NCBI RefSeq assembly: GCF_030652515.1
Contig: NZ_JAUSAR010000131.1
Span: forward strand, 1-58,460
Origin: Aquabacterium sp.
Lineage (GTDB): Bacteria; Pseudomonadota; Gammaproteobacteria; Burkholderiales; Burkholderiaceae_C
Length of the DNA stretch: 58,460 nt
Direction of reading: 5' to 3'
The notes under the pieces: generated by a model
Databases searched by the model: none
What the model was told of the DNA's origin: nothing
Seen by the model: only the letters and a program-made list of their open reading frames with translations
Translations under genes and position numbers: made by a program
Part shown: positions 1 to 9,934 of the stretch, in pieces
Numbering within the stretch: position 1 is the stretch's first letter
Layout of the letters: each line of letters starts with the position of its first letter

Positions 1-523
<523 letters not shown>

Positions 524-525
524 TC

Positions 526-592
526 AGGCTGGGCGCTCCTCCTGTGCATGGAGGTGCTCCCAGCCTGTGAAATAGGGAATCCCGGGATTATA
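526..592 (-). promoter_or_regulatory. leuS promoter -10 and leader hairpin
   Basis: On the minus strand a perfect TATAAT occupies 592-587 and overlaps the TAA stop (588-590) of the gene upstream. The -35 at the usual spacing is weak. The predicted leader, about 80 bases, holds an inverted repeat at 526-567: an outer 8-bp stem AGGCTGGG/CCCAGCCT and an inner CTCC/GGAG stem. No U-run follows, so it does not look like a terminator. The promoter assignment is inference from the consensus and position. Confidence 0.5.
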
Positions 593-1292
593 GGAAGTGG
601 GCGCTGGGCGGGTACAGCTGCGCTTGCTGCAGGATGCACTTAACAGCCTCGCTCGCCTCGCGGTGGGCATCAATGAGCCGGTTGTAGCGATCGGGCGTGG
701 TGATGATGTACTGGCCTGCGCCTTCTTCCAGCGGTTTGACTTGAACGCCTGCCGGAAGGGGTGGCAAAGGCTGTTGCCAGGCGCGCTCATGGACAAACCA
801 GTACACCGGCTGGGGATGGCCAACGTCCTCGTCCCGGATGTCGGTGTGGTCAACAGTCGCGCCGTCGGCCTGCCAGAAGTGGATGCAGGTGGTGAACAGG
901 GCTTCCACACGGGTGGGTTCTGACCAAAGCTGAGCAGCTTCGCCATTGAATGGGAAGCTCAGGCGCAGATGGTTGTGGGTGCCTTCGTCGCCTTGTCCCA
1001 GGCTGACGATGAGGCTGGCGCCGCCCCGCTTGGCCGTCATGAACAACACGCTGAATCCGACGGCGGGATACCGCGCCTGGGGCGCCACGCCTCGCGAATC
1101 GCCGTTGCCTGGACTCAAGGCGTTCAGACGCAGACTGTCGGCATCGGTGGGGACGCGTGTCAGAGCGTCCTCCGGCCCCAGAAAATGCCACAGCGTCCCG
1201 GCCGGGCAGTGCGGCTGGATGGCCCGCAGGAAGTCGCACAGCCTTTGCGCGCACGACTGCGCATCTTGTCCTTCCTGGTTGGGGGTGCCCAA
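588..1292 (-). CDS. Imm52-like immunity protein, orphan, start uncertain
   Basis: The 234-residue translation has the layout I associate with polymorphic-toxin immunity proteins of the Imm52 type. An N-terminal segment SCAQRLCDFLRAI is followed by a Trp-containing segment (LWHFLGPEDAL), a beta strand GFSVLFM, an NHLRLSFPF strand, and a helix plus FWQADGATVDHTD. Such proteins neutralise a cognate secreted toxin; no toxin gene is nearby. The only usable start in frame is TTG at 1292, yet the frame stays open and protein-like to a TGA at 1347-1349 (DYPRLPTVLL just before the TTG). No Shine-Dalgarno is visible. The true N-terminus may be lost or shifted in frame. The family call is by eye. Confidence 0.5.
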   Translation of the reverse strand: MGTPNQEGQDAQSCAQRLCDFLRAIQPHCPAGTLWHFLGPEDALTRVPTDADSLRLNALSPGNGDSRGVAPQARYPAVGFSVLFMTAKRGGASLIVSLGQGDEGTHNHLRLSFPFNGEAAQLWSEPTRVEALFTTCIHFWQADGATVDHTDIRDEDVGHPQPVYWFVHERAWQQPLPPLPAGVQVKPLEEGAGQYIITTPDRYNRLIDAHREASEAVKCILQQAQLYPPSAHFL

Positions 1293-1423
1293 AAGCAGGA
1301 CGGTTGGTAGTCGGGGGTAGTCCAGCGGGGCGTCATCGGTGCAGATTCACATTCAGTCACGCGCACGCGCGCCGGTGCCCAGGGCAATCCAGAGTTGTGG
1401 TGGGCTGGGGCGGTCTGCGCCCA

Positions 1424-2464
1424 TCAGTTGCCCCCGACCGCGGCTGTGCCCGCATCATTGCCACCCCGGTTCTCCAGCCGTGCTGTTGATCGCGCCACCG
1501 CTTCGTGAAGCTTTTGCTCCAACAGTTTTTTTGGGGGCAGGCCGATCAGGTATTCGGCCACATGGATGCCGCTTTGATCCAGCTCCAGCAGTTCGATCTG
1601 CTCGCGGTTTTTCCCGGTGCACAAAATAATGCCCAAGGGTGGCGCTTCGCCCGGCTCTTGCTCGTGTTTGGCCAGCCAGCGCAGGTACAACTCCATTTGC
1701 CCCTTGTCCGCCGCTTTGAAATCACCCAACTTCAACTCGATGGCGACCAAGCGTTTCAGCTTGCGGTTGTAGAACAGCAGGTCGATGTAGAAATCGTCGT
1801 TGTCGATTTGCAGGCGTTTTTGACGGGCGACAAAGGTGAAGCCCGCACCCAGTTCCAGCAGAAAGCTTTCCAGTTCGCGCAGGATGGCATCTTCAAGATC
1901 TTTTTCCAGATACCGATCCTGCAGGCCCAGAAAATCCAGGATGTAGGGGTCTTTGAGAACCAGGTTTGGGCTGAGGTCGCCTTGTTCGCGTAAGGCGGTG
2001 ATCTACGTCGCCACCAGTTCATCGGGCTGGCGCGATAGCGCCGTGCGCTCGAACAGCATGGAGTCGAGTCGGCCTTGCAGGGTGCGTGTGCTCCAGCCTT
2101 CGGTGCGGCACATGCCCAGGTAGAAGTTGCGCTTGAGCGGGTCGTCGATGTAGATCAGTGTGCGCAGATGGGTCCAGCTCAATTGTCTACTCAGTGCGTA
2201 GACAATGTCTTGAGCCTCAAAGACCTCGGCCAGCCGGAGCATGTGGCGAAGATTTTTACTTCCAAAACCGCGCCCGTGGTCGGCTTCCAGTTGCTGTGCC
2301 AGTGAGTTGACAATTTGCTCGCTGTATTCGGCTCGCCCACCTTGAAGCACTTGGGTACGGATGCGCTGGCCGATGCGCCAGTACAGCATGGTCAGGGCCG
2401 AGTTGACCGTGGTGGCCAGCCCGGCACGGGCTTCGACGATCAGCTGGCGGATGTCGCTGGCCAA
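1424..2464 (-). pseudogene. yhcG: YhcG/DUF1016 PDDEXK nuclease, interrupted by an in-frame TAG
   Basis: Two open segments in the same frame form one YhcG-type protein: an N-terminal DUF1016_N domain (IRQLIVEARAGLA, LYWRIGQRI, SWTHLRTLIYID) and a C-terminal PDDEXK-like nuclease (LKDPYILDFLGL, DNDDFYIDLLFYNR, VAIELKLGDF). A single amber codon at 2005-2003 separates them. The reading resumes at once as ITALREQGDLSP, so this is a point nonsense change and not a frameshift. The start is TTG at 2464. YhcG proteins are nucleases often found inside type I restriction loci, which fits the hsdM remnant just upstream. The N-terminal half alone is 153 residues. Readthrough cannot be excluded, but loss of function is the simpler reading. 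Confidence 0.85.
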
Positions 2465-2518
2465 TGCGGTGGTGCCTGCTGGATCCCCAGCCGAGGAGCC
2501 AGGATGCAGCGCGGCTGG

Positions 2519-2558
2519 TGCTTGCTTGCTTGCGTGTCATGCCATGCCATGCCATGCC
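2519..2558. repeat. short tandem repeats (CTTG)3 and (ATGCC)4
   Basis: Three copies of CTTG at about 2521-2532 are followed within seven bases by four perfect copies of ATGCC (2539-2558). They lie between the hsdM remnant and the start of the broken yhcG gene. Such tracts can change length by slippage. Here they sit in non-coding debris, so an effect on expression is speculative. Confidence 0.7.
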
Positions 2559-2711
2559 ACCCACAGTTCTGGGCACGGTGGTGCGCGTCCAACTTAATTG
2601 TCGTTTCACTGATACGACAATTCTTGTTGCCGAGGCAATCATGATGCGACTTCCACAATCTCGCGCAATAAACTTTCTGTTAGCGCCTCCAGCGCCGAGG
2701 ATGTCAGCCTC

Positions 2712-2825
2712 GACCATGGTCTGGATGTGGTCGCGGTAATTGCCGCGCACATGCATGGCTTTCAGCCGGTCATCGGCGATGTTCCAGATGAAATCGGCTA
2801 TCCACTTGAGCTGGCTCTGATCCAT
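2712..2825 (-). pseudogene. hsdM: remnant of type I restriction methyltransferase HsdM (N-terminus only)
   Basis: From ATG 2825 the translation starts MDQSQLKWIADFIWNIADD and continues RLKAMHVRGNYRDHI. This matches the start of HsdM proteins, where the usual consensus is LADFIWxIADD...xVRGKYRDVILPM. After about residue 38 the similarity ends abruptly: the LPMTVLRRLD segment is missing and unrelated sequence follows. About 90 percent of the gene is therefore gone. In intact loci the methyltransferase marks host DNA for a type I restriction complex. The frame stays open to 2256, but that extension reads as low-complexity Arg/Ser sequence and overlaps yhcG, so I do not treat it as protein. Confidence 0.7.
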
Positions 2826-2907
2826 GCGCTGCTTGTTCTCTCATCAGCCGGAGAAGTTTTGGGCTGTGTGGCATTGTATGGATGCTCTGGAGCAGGGGCG
2901 GCGTTTC

Positions 2908-3597
2908 TCACTGCGGCAGCGGCTCACAAAACTGCCGAAACAGGTCCGCCAGCGTCTTGCCGGGTTCGTCCTGGAAGGTGCGTGGCCCCACCTCCAGCTG
3001 CTGAATGCGATCAATGCGGAACTGGCGGAAGTCTTCCCGCAGCTCGCACCAGGCGGACAGGGTCCAGACGGTGTCCCAATACAGGCAGGCCAGCGGGCGC
3101 AGCCAACGGCCTGTGGGCTGGCCGTTCACGTCCTGGTACTGGATGCAAACCACGCTTTTTGATTCGATCGCCTTGCGCAGCTGGCCCAGGCGGTTCAGGT
3201 GAAGCGGCTCATGGGGCCGCGAAAGCGAATGCAACTGCAGGCTGTCGGCGGCGGTGCGGCTGTCCGTGGGCAACACGCTCAGGATCTTGCTCAAGGCTTC
3301 GTCGGCCTGCGCGGCCAGGTCCGGGTCCAGCCGATTGCGCGCGATGCGCACCGAGGCCACCAGGGCCTGGGCCTGCTCGGCAGTGAACATCAGCGGGGGC
3401 AAGTTGTAGTCGCGCGCCACGCGGTAGCCCACGCCCGCCTCGCCCTCGATGGGCACGCCCTGCACCTGCAAGGCGGCCACATCGCGGTAGACCGTCCGTG
3501 CCGACACCTCCAGGCGCTGCGCCAGCCAGTCCGCCGTGGACAGGCGGCGGCCTCGCATCAGTTGCAGCAGTTGGAAGAGTCGGTCGGCGCGGCGCAT
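2908..3597 (-). CDS. YafY-type HTH/WYL transcriptional regulator
   Basis: A 229-residue DNA-binding regulator. Residues 1-60 form a DeoR-like HTH_11 winged helix (LAQRLEVSARTVYRDVAAL), followed by the GVPIEGEAGVGYR wing typical of YafY proteins. A WYL domain covers roughly 135-215 (CIQYQDVNGQ, RPLACLYWDTVWTLSAWC, FRIDRIQQL); WYL domains are thought to bind ligands or nucleic acids. It ends 17 bases upstream of nothing on its own strand but its start faces the VOC gene end at 3614, so the two are co-oriented, VOC first. YafY-type regulators often sit beside VOC proteins. The effector is unknown. Confidence 0.9.
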   Translation of the reverse strand: MRRADRLFQLLQLMRGRRLSTADWLAQRLEVSARTVYRDVAALQVQGVPIEGEAGVGYRVARDYNLPPLMFTAEQAQALVASVRIARNRLDPDLAAQADEALSKILSVLPTDSRTAADSLQLHSLSRPHEPLHLNRLGQLRKAIESKSVVCIQYQDVNGQPTGRWLRPLACLYWDTVWTLSAWCELREDFRQFRIDRIQQLEVGPRTFQDEPGKTLADLFRQFCEPLPQ

Positions 3598-3613
3598 GGT
3601 GCCGGTATTGTGC

Positions 3614-4006
3614 TCAGCTTTGCGCGTGTAGGCCCACGCGGCGGCCCTCCGGGTCGGTCACGTGGGCGAAACAGCCCATGCCCTGGGGCAACTCCTGGCG
3701 AGGCGTGATGATGCGGCCGCCTGCGGCTTCAACGCGTTGCAGGGCGGCGTCCAGGCTGGGTTCGGCGTTCAGGTAGACCAGGGCGGCGCCGTGGTGGTCG
3801 AGTGGGGCGTTGGGTTCGGCCGTCAGGCAGCCATGGATGCCGCCGTCGTCCGAGGGGAAGACCGCCATGTCGGCCCCGCCAAAGTTCTCGCGCTTGAGTT
3901 TGACGCCCAGCATCTTTTCGTAGAACGGCTGGGTGCGCTCAATGCTGCGAACCGGCAGTTCAAACCAGTGGATGGCGTGGCGGATGGCGGTGGTTGGGTT
4001 GCTCAT
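3614..4006 (-). CDS. VOC (glyoxalase/bleomycin-resistance fold) family protein
   Basis: A 130-residue single-domain vicinal-oxygen-chelate protein. It shows HWFELPVRSIERTQPFYEKMLG at the N-terminus, a central LVYLNAEPSLDAALQRVEAAGG helix, and FAHVTDPEGRRVGLHA at the end, the paired beta-alpha-beta layout of the family. Such proteins bind a metal and act in glyoxalase, dioxygenase or drug-binding roles; the sequence does not tell which. Its ATG at 4006 is followed downstream by the WYL regulator in the same direction, 16 bases away, so both are likely co-transcribed. Substrate unknown. Confidence 0.85.
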   Translation of the reverse strand: MSNPTTAIRHAIHWFELPVRSIERTQPFYEKMLGVKLKRENFGGADMAVFPSDDGGIHGCLTAEPNAPLDHHGAALVYLNAEPSLDAALQRVEAAGGRIITPRQELPQGMGCFAHVTDPEGRRVGLHAQS

Positions 4007-4072
4007 GACAGGGCTCCTTGGGGTTGTTGACAGGAGCCCTCATGGTGCCCAGGGGCTCCTGACAGCGTGGTG

Positions 4073-4951
4073 TCAGCAGGGTGCGTTCGCCAGCGTTTCA
4101 AGGTGCTGGGCCAGGCGTGCCTGTGTGGCATCCGAGACAGCGCTCATCGGCGGTCGCAACTCGTTGTCCACCCAGCCCTGGTGGTGCAGCGCGGCTTTGA
4201 CGCCGCTGGGGTTGGGCTCGTCGAACAGGGTGCGCACCAGGGGTGCCAAGGCATGGAAGATCGCACGGGCGTCTGCCAGCCTTTGCGCTTGCACCGCGCG
4301 GTACATGGCCACGAACAGGTCGGGCCGCACCTGGGCCGAGGCGGCGACGGCCCCGTGCCCGCCCATGCACAGTGACGAGAACACGGCCGCGTCTTCACCA
4401 CTCAGCACGGCCAGGCGCCCATCGGCGATCAGCGCTTGCGTCTTGTCGGGGGATCCCCCGCAATCCTTCAGGGCCTGGATGTTGGGGTGGGCTGCCAGGG
4501 TCAGCAGCGTGTCCAGCTGGATGTCGATGCCTGTGCGGTAGGGGATGTCGTACAGCACCAGGGGCACCGCGGACGCGTCGGCCAGACGGGTGAAATGATC
4601 GGCAATGCCTGGCTGCGAGGGACGCATGTAATACGGCGCAGGCACCATCACCCCGGCGATGGGTCGGGTGGTGAAGGCTTTCAAGCGCCGCATCAGATCG
4701 CCTTGGTGAACACCGGCCAGCCCGACCATCACCGGCAGGCCCGGGGCGGCCTCCAGCACGGTGTCGAGCACGGCCAGTTGCTCGTCATCGTCCAACATGG
4801 CGGGCTCGCCGGTGGTGCCCAAAGGGGCCAGTCCATGGACGCCGCTGGCCACGCAATGGCCCACCAATCGCCGCAAGGCCGCGTGGTCTATTGCGCCGTT
4901 TTGAAAGGGTGTGACCAGCGGCACCCAAATGCCTGAAAAAACGGAAGACAT
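4073..4951 (-). CDS. DapA / N-acetylneuraminate lyase family aldolase
   Basis: A 292-residue class I aldolase of the dihydrodipicolinate synthase family. It has the GTTGEPAML substrate-binding loop near residue 44, the catalytic tyrosine in LYDIPYRTG near 135, and the Schiff-base lysine in IQALKDCGG near 160. These enzymes condense or cleave pyruvate with an aldehyde in the cytoplasm. Length and motifs fit 4-hydroxy-tetrahydrodipicolinate synthase. However, there are no lysine-pathway neighbours, and paralogues of this family (KDG aldolases, hydroxyproline or sialic-acid enzymes) share the motifs. The exact reaction is left open. Confidence 0.85.
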   Translation of the reverse strand: MSSVFSGIWVPLVTPFQNGAIDHAALRRLVGHCVASGVHGLAPLGTTGEPAMLDDDEQLAVLDTVLEAAPGLPVMVGLAGVHQGDLMRRLKAFTTRPIAGVMVPAPYYMRPSQPGIADHFTRLADASAVPLVLYDIPYRTGIDIQLDTLLTLAAHPNIQALKDCGGSPDKTQALIADGRLAVLSGEDAAVFSSLCMGGHGAVAASAQVRPDLFVAMYRAVQAQRLADARAIFHALAPLVRTLFDEPNPSGVKAALHHQGWVDNELRPPMSAVSDATQARLAQHLETLANAPC

Positions 4952-5040
4952 CGAGAACTCTCCTGAAACATTGACCGCATGAAGGGGCCGTTCAGAAGGG
5001 CTCAGGAAAAGTGTGTGCGTGAGCCCAGGCAGGGCACTTC

Positions 5041-5108
5041 AGCTGCTGTTCCGTCGCTCATCTGGACGGAACAGCGTGGCTCCGGTCAGATGAGCTGCTG
5101 TTTTTTGG
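5041..5108. promoter_or_regulatory. overlapping, mutually exclusive inverted repeats upstream of the DapA-family gene
   Basis: A 10-bp inverted repeat CTGTTCCGTC/GACGGAACAG (5046-5055 and 5065-5074) overlaps a second repeat GCTCATCTG/CAGATGAGC (5056-5064 and 5087-5095). Both cannot pair at once. AGCTGCTGTT is also directly repeated at 5041-5050 and 5093-5102, and the second copy runs into a T6 tract. On the minus strand this lies about 100 bases before the DapA-family start. A regulatory role is inference. Confidence 0.4.
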
Positions 5109-5291
5109 ATTTGAAGGAGAAGGCCGTGGCGTTCATGGCTTGAGTGTACTCAAAGGGGCGTGAAGGCCCGCAGGTGAGGGGGTGATGATTGAAAACCCCA
5201 CTGTTTGGGGCCCTGTTTTGGCCAACAATGCCACACCCGGGCAGTGCGCAGCCACCTGGGTTGTTCAAAACATCAGTGGAGGAAACCAACC

Positions 5292-6470
5292 ATGTCCATT
5301 CATCGCCTTGCCGCAGTCGCGGCCGGTTTGACCGTCGGCTTGTCGAGTCAGGCCGTGCAAGCGCAGTCTTACAGTGCCTTTGACCTGGGCACGCTGGGGG
5401 GGAGCACACTCATCGGTACCGCCCTCAACAACCTGGGTCAGGTGGTGGGCTCCAGCACCACCGTCGGCGGCGCAACGCATGCCTTCATCACGGGCGCCAA
5501 TGGCCTGGGTTTGACCGATCTGGGGACTTTGGGTGGTGCCTCCAGCTACGCGTTGGCCATCAATGATGCGGGCCAGGTGGTGGGTCGTGCCGCTCGGGCC
5601 GACGGATTGACGCGCGCATTTGCCACAGGTGCGGGCGGTGTCGGCATGACCGACCTGGGTACCCTGGGGGGCAGCACCAGCGGCGCCACGGGGATCAACA
5701 ACCTGGGTCAGATCGTCGGCTATGCGGTGGCCGGAGACGGCAATACCCGCGCGTTTTCTGCCGCTTCGGCAGGCGCGCCGCTGGTCAACCTGGGCTCCTT
5801 TTCCGGTGGGCGGGGCAGCACGCCCACCGCTTTCAGCGGCGCCAATGCCGTGAATGACTCGGGCAAGGTGGTGGGCAGCGCCACCGAGAGCTGCAATTGC
5901 GCGGGCGCGGCCTTCAGCAGCCAGGTGGGTGTTCCGGGCATCAGCCACATCGCCGGGCTCAGCGGCAACATCAGTTCGGCCACTGCCGTGAATGCGTCCG
6001 GCCAGATCGTGGGATACACCAACGGTTTCACGGCGACGCCAGAGCTCCCCCCTCATCTGTTGGGCAACCGTGCCTTCGTCACCGGGCCAAACGGTGTGGG
6101 CATGACTGACTTGGGTGCCTTGATGGGTGGGGTCGCCAGTGCGGCATTCGCGATCAACAACCTGGGGCAGGTGGGCGGTTCATTCTCGGTCGGCAGCGAA
6201 TCGCATGGTTTCGTCACTGGGCTGAATGGCCTGGAGTACCTGGACGTCAATTCGCTGGTGGCGCCCATCGCCGGCCTGTACTTCACCAGCGTGGTGGGCC
6301 TGAACGATGTGGGTCAGTTGCTGGTCACCGCCAGCAACAGCCGCAGCTACCTGCTGAGTGCCGTACCTGAAGCCGGCACCAACGCCTTGATGGGGCTGGG
6401 CCTGGGATTGATGGGCGTGGTCGTGGCGCGCCGCAAAGCCCGCCATCGCGCAGAAGAAGCCGCCGTTTAA
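5292..6470 (+). CDS. HAF-repeat PEP-CTERM surface protein
   Basis: A 392-residue exported protein. A signal peptide (MSIHRLAAVAAGLTVGLSS, cleavage near AVQA) is followed by about six degenerate HAF repeats with the pattern DLGTLGG...A.(I/L)N..GQVVG...AF. The protein ends in a PEP-CTERM sorting tag (VPEAGTNALMGLGLGLMG...RRK), which an exosortase elsewhere in the genome would recognise. Such proteins are usually exported and linked to biofilm or extracellular matrix. ATG 5292 is chosen over upstream in-frame codons because GGAGG lies just before it and the signal peptide starts there. The stop overlaps the converging hydrolase gene by four bases. Confidence 0.9.
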   Translation: MSIHRLAAVAAGLTVGLSSQAVQAQSYSAFDLGTLGGSTLIGTALNNLGQVVGSSTTVGGATHAFITGANGLGLTDLGTLGGASSYALAINDAGQVVGRAARADGLTRAFATGAGGVGMTDLGTLGGSTSGATGINNLGQIVGYAVAGDGNTRAFSAASAGAPLVNLGSFSGGRGSTPTAFSGANAVNDSGKVVGSATESCNCAGAAFSSQVGVPGISHIAGLSGNISSATAVNASGQIVGYTNGFTATPELPPHLLGNRAFVTGPNGVGMTDLGALMGGVASAAFAINNLGQVGGSFSVGSESHGFVTGLNGLEYLDVNSLVAPIAGLYFTSVVGLNDVGQLLVTASNSRSYLLSAVPEAGTNALMGLGLGLMGVVVARRKARHRAEEAAV

Positions 6471-7399
6471 GCGGATTGCCTTGCGCCGCCCCGGGTGGGC
6501 TCGGCGCAGGCGCTTTCCACCGGCAGTGCGGCGATGAAGTCCCGCACCGCCGAGGCGAAGACCTGTGGTTGCTGGATGGTGACCCAGTGCCCGGCCTGCA
6601 CTTCACGCCGCGTCAGGCGTGGCACCCAGCGGGCCAGGTCGGCGGTCAGGGCGGGGCTGACAAAGTGGTCCTTCAGGGCGACCAGCAGCAGCACGGGGGC
6701 ATGCGCAAAGCGCTCGCGCGGATTCATCATGCAGGCGAACACATTGGCGCGGTACAGGTTGATGCCCAAGGCGCCGTCTTCGCCCTGCGAGGCCCGGGGC
6801 TCGATGTGGGTGCCTTCCAGCAGGCGCATCAGGCCCGGCCAGTGGCGGCCCAGCACCCGGCGCCACAGGGCTTCGGGCAGCCAGGGCAACTGGAAGAAAT
6901 AAACGTACCAGGACTTGATCGACTGCATGCCCAACTGGCCCAGGCCAGACAAGCTGGGGTGGCGCACGCGGTCGCGCATCCAGAAGCCGATGTGGTCCAG
7001 CGAAGGGCCCGAGCACGAGGTGTAGGAGGCGATGCGGCCTTTCAACGCGGGCTCCGAGACGAACTCCCAGCTCTGCACCGAGCCCCAGTCGTGCGCCACC
7101 AGGTGCACGGGCTGGTCGGGGCTGACCGCGTTGATCACGGCGGTGAAGTCCTCGGTCAAGCGGGCCAGCTTGTAATCGGCCACGGCTTGGGGCTTGAAGG
7201 ACTCGCCCGCGCCGCGCACGTCGTAGGCCACCACGTCAAAGTCGGGCGCCAAGTACTGGGCCACGGCCTCCCACTTGCTGCTGTTGTCGGGGTAGCCGTG
7301 CACCAGCACCATGACGGGCTTGCCCGTGGTGCCCCAGCGTCTGAGGGCCAAGCGGCCGCCGGGGGCTTGGACAAAGGAGGTCGTGCTGGTGTCGTTCAT
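6467..7399 (-). CDS. alpha/beta hydrolase, epoxide-hydrolase / haloalkane-dehalogenase type
   Basis: A 310-residue alpha/beta-fold hydrolase. The oxyanion-hole HGYPDN motif is near residue 35. The nucleophile elbow reads AHDWGS near 105, with aspartate and not serine, as in epoxide hydrolases and dehalogenases. A late catalytic-histidine region reads AGHWVTIQQP near 275. Asp-nucleophile members hydrolyse epoxides or C-halogen bonds through an ester intermediate. No substrate is evident from the context. The 3' end overlaps that of the HAF-repeat gene in a convergent arrangement. Confidence 0.85.
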   Translation of the reverse strand: MNDTSTTSFVQAPGGRLALRRWGTTGKPVMVLVHGYPDNSSKWEAVAQYLAPDFDVVAYDVRGAGESFKPQAVADYKLARLTEDFTAVINAVSPDQPVHLVAHDWGSVQSWEFVSEPALKGRIASYTSCSGPSLDHIGFWMRDRVRHPSLSGLGQLGMQSIKSWYVYFFQLPWLPEALWRRVLGRHWPGLMRLLEGTHIEPRASQGEDGALGINLYRANVFACMMNPRERFAHAPVLLLVALKDHFVSPALTADLARWVPRLTRREVQAGHWVTIQQPQVFASAVRDFIAALPVESACAEPTRGGARQSA

Positions 7400-7505
7400 C
7401 GGCCGGATGTTACTGACTCGCCGGTCAGTGGCCTAGGGGGCGGCGCGACAACAGGGAAGTGCCCGCGACATTCGGCCTGCGGGTCTTCCTGACTTTGCTT
7501 GCCAG

Positions 7506-9005
<1,500 letters not shown>

Positions 9006-9006
9006 G

Positions 9007-9828
9007 TCAGGGGGCGATGGTCAGGGCCACGCCAGCTTCTTGCAGCAGGGCCGGGAAGGGCGCGGGCGGCAGGGCTTCGGTGAACACGCGTTTGATGTGG
9101 TGCAGGCGGCCGGATTCGGCCAGAGCGGCCTGGTTGAACTTGCTCACGTCGGTGGCCAGCCAGCATTCGCGCGCCTGGGTCATCATGGCCTGGGCCACGG
9201 GCAGCTCGCGCAGGTCGATGTCGCGCATGGTGCCGTCGGGGTCGATGCCCATGGTGGACTGGATGGTGATGTCCACCTTGAACTGCTGCAGGAAGGCCAC
9301 GGTGTTGTCGCCTTCGAGCGCGCAGTCGCGGGTGCGCAAAATGCCGCCCGCAACGTGCAGCTTGCAGTCGGGGTGTTCGCTCAAGACCTGGGCGGCGTGC
9401 AGGTTGTGCGTGATGATGCGCAGGCCAGGACGGCGCAGCAACTCGCGCGCAATGGCCTCGACCGTGGTGCCATTGCCCAGCATGATGCTGGCGCCGTCGG
9501 GGATGGCGGTGACCACCGAGCGTGCAATGCGCGCTTTCGCATCGGCGCGCAGGGCTTGGCGCTCTTTCCATGCGCCCACCGAGGGTGCCGCGCGCGGCAG
9601 GCTGACGCCGCCGTGAAAGCGCAACAACAGGCCCGCATCCGCCAGGCGTTGCACATCGCGGCGCACGGTCTGCATGGTCACGTTCAGGCGCAAGGCCAGG
9701 CGCTCGACCGAGACGGCGCCGCGCGCACGCACCTCTTCCAACAGCGCGATCTGGCGCGGGTTGGGGCTCCAGTCGTCGTGTTGGTTGGGCGCGGCGACGG
9801 CTTCCTTGGGGGGCGTGGGGCTGGGCAT
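9007..9828 (-). CDS. glpR: DeoR-family glycerol-3-phosphate regulon repressor
   Basis: A 273-residue DeoR-family repressor. The N-terminal HTH reads [25 protein letters not shown] near 43-67 with FHGG following. The C-terminal DeoRC sensor domain contains [19 protein letters not shown] and [21 protein letters not shown], positions used for phosphosugar binding in this family. It lies between glpK and glpD, so control of glycerol catabolism with glycerol-3-phosphate as inducer is the natural inference. Start ATG 9828. The extra ~20 residues before the HTH are Pro/Asn-rich. Confidence 0.9.
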   Translation of the reverse strand: MPSPTPPKEAVAAPNQHDDWSPNPRQIALLEEVRARGAVSVERLALRLNVTMQTVRRDVQRLADAGLLLRFHGGVSLPRAAPSVGAWKERQALRADAKARIARSVVTAIPDGASIMLGNGTTVEAIARELLRRPGLRIITHNLHAAQVLSEHPDCKLHVAGGILRTRDCALEGDNTVAFLQQFKVDITIQSTMGIDPDGTMRDIDLRELPVAQAMMTQARECWLATDVSKFNQAALAESGRLHHIKRVFTEALPPAPFPALLQEAGVALTIAP

Positions 9829-9934
9829 CGTCGGCAGGTTAAACGAAAAAAAGCAACAATAGTGAAGATAAACGCGCTTGCCTAGTGGAGAGTGATCGCG
9901 TACAACTCACGCCACCTAGAAAAGGAAGCTTCTT
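9829..9934. promoter_or_regulatory. divergent glpR-glpK / glpD control region
   Basis: A 106-base gap between the divergent starts, A-rich compared with its surroundings (TTAAACGAAAAAAAGC and GAAGATAAACG on the plus strand). AAACG recurs twice, at 9840-9844 and again near 9868. Such a gap is where GlpR operators and both promoters would sit. I cannot fix an operator by eye. A ribosome-binding site AAAGGAAG at 9921-9928 serves glpD. Confidence 0.4.

Noticed and set aside
526..567. T-box riboswitch before leuS
   Set aside because: No T-box consensus sequence, and such elements are not expected in betaproteobacteria; only a simple hairpin is present.
2256..2825. Full 189-codon frame as a complete gene
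   Set aside because: Only the first ~38 codons resemble HsdM. The rest overlaps the yhcG start and is low-complexity.
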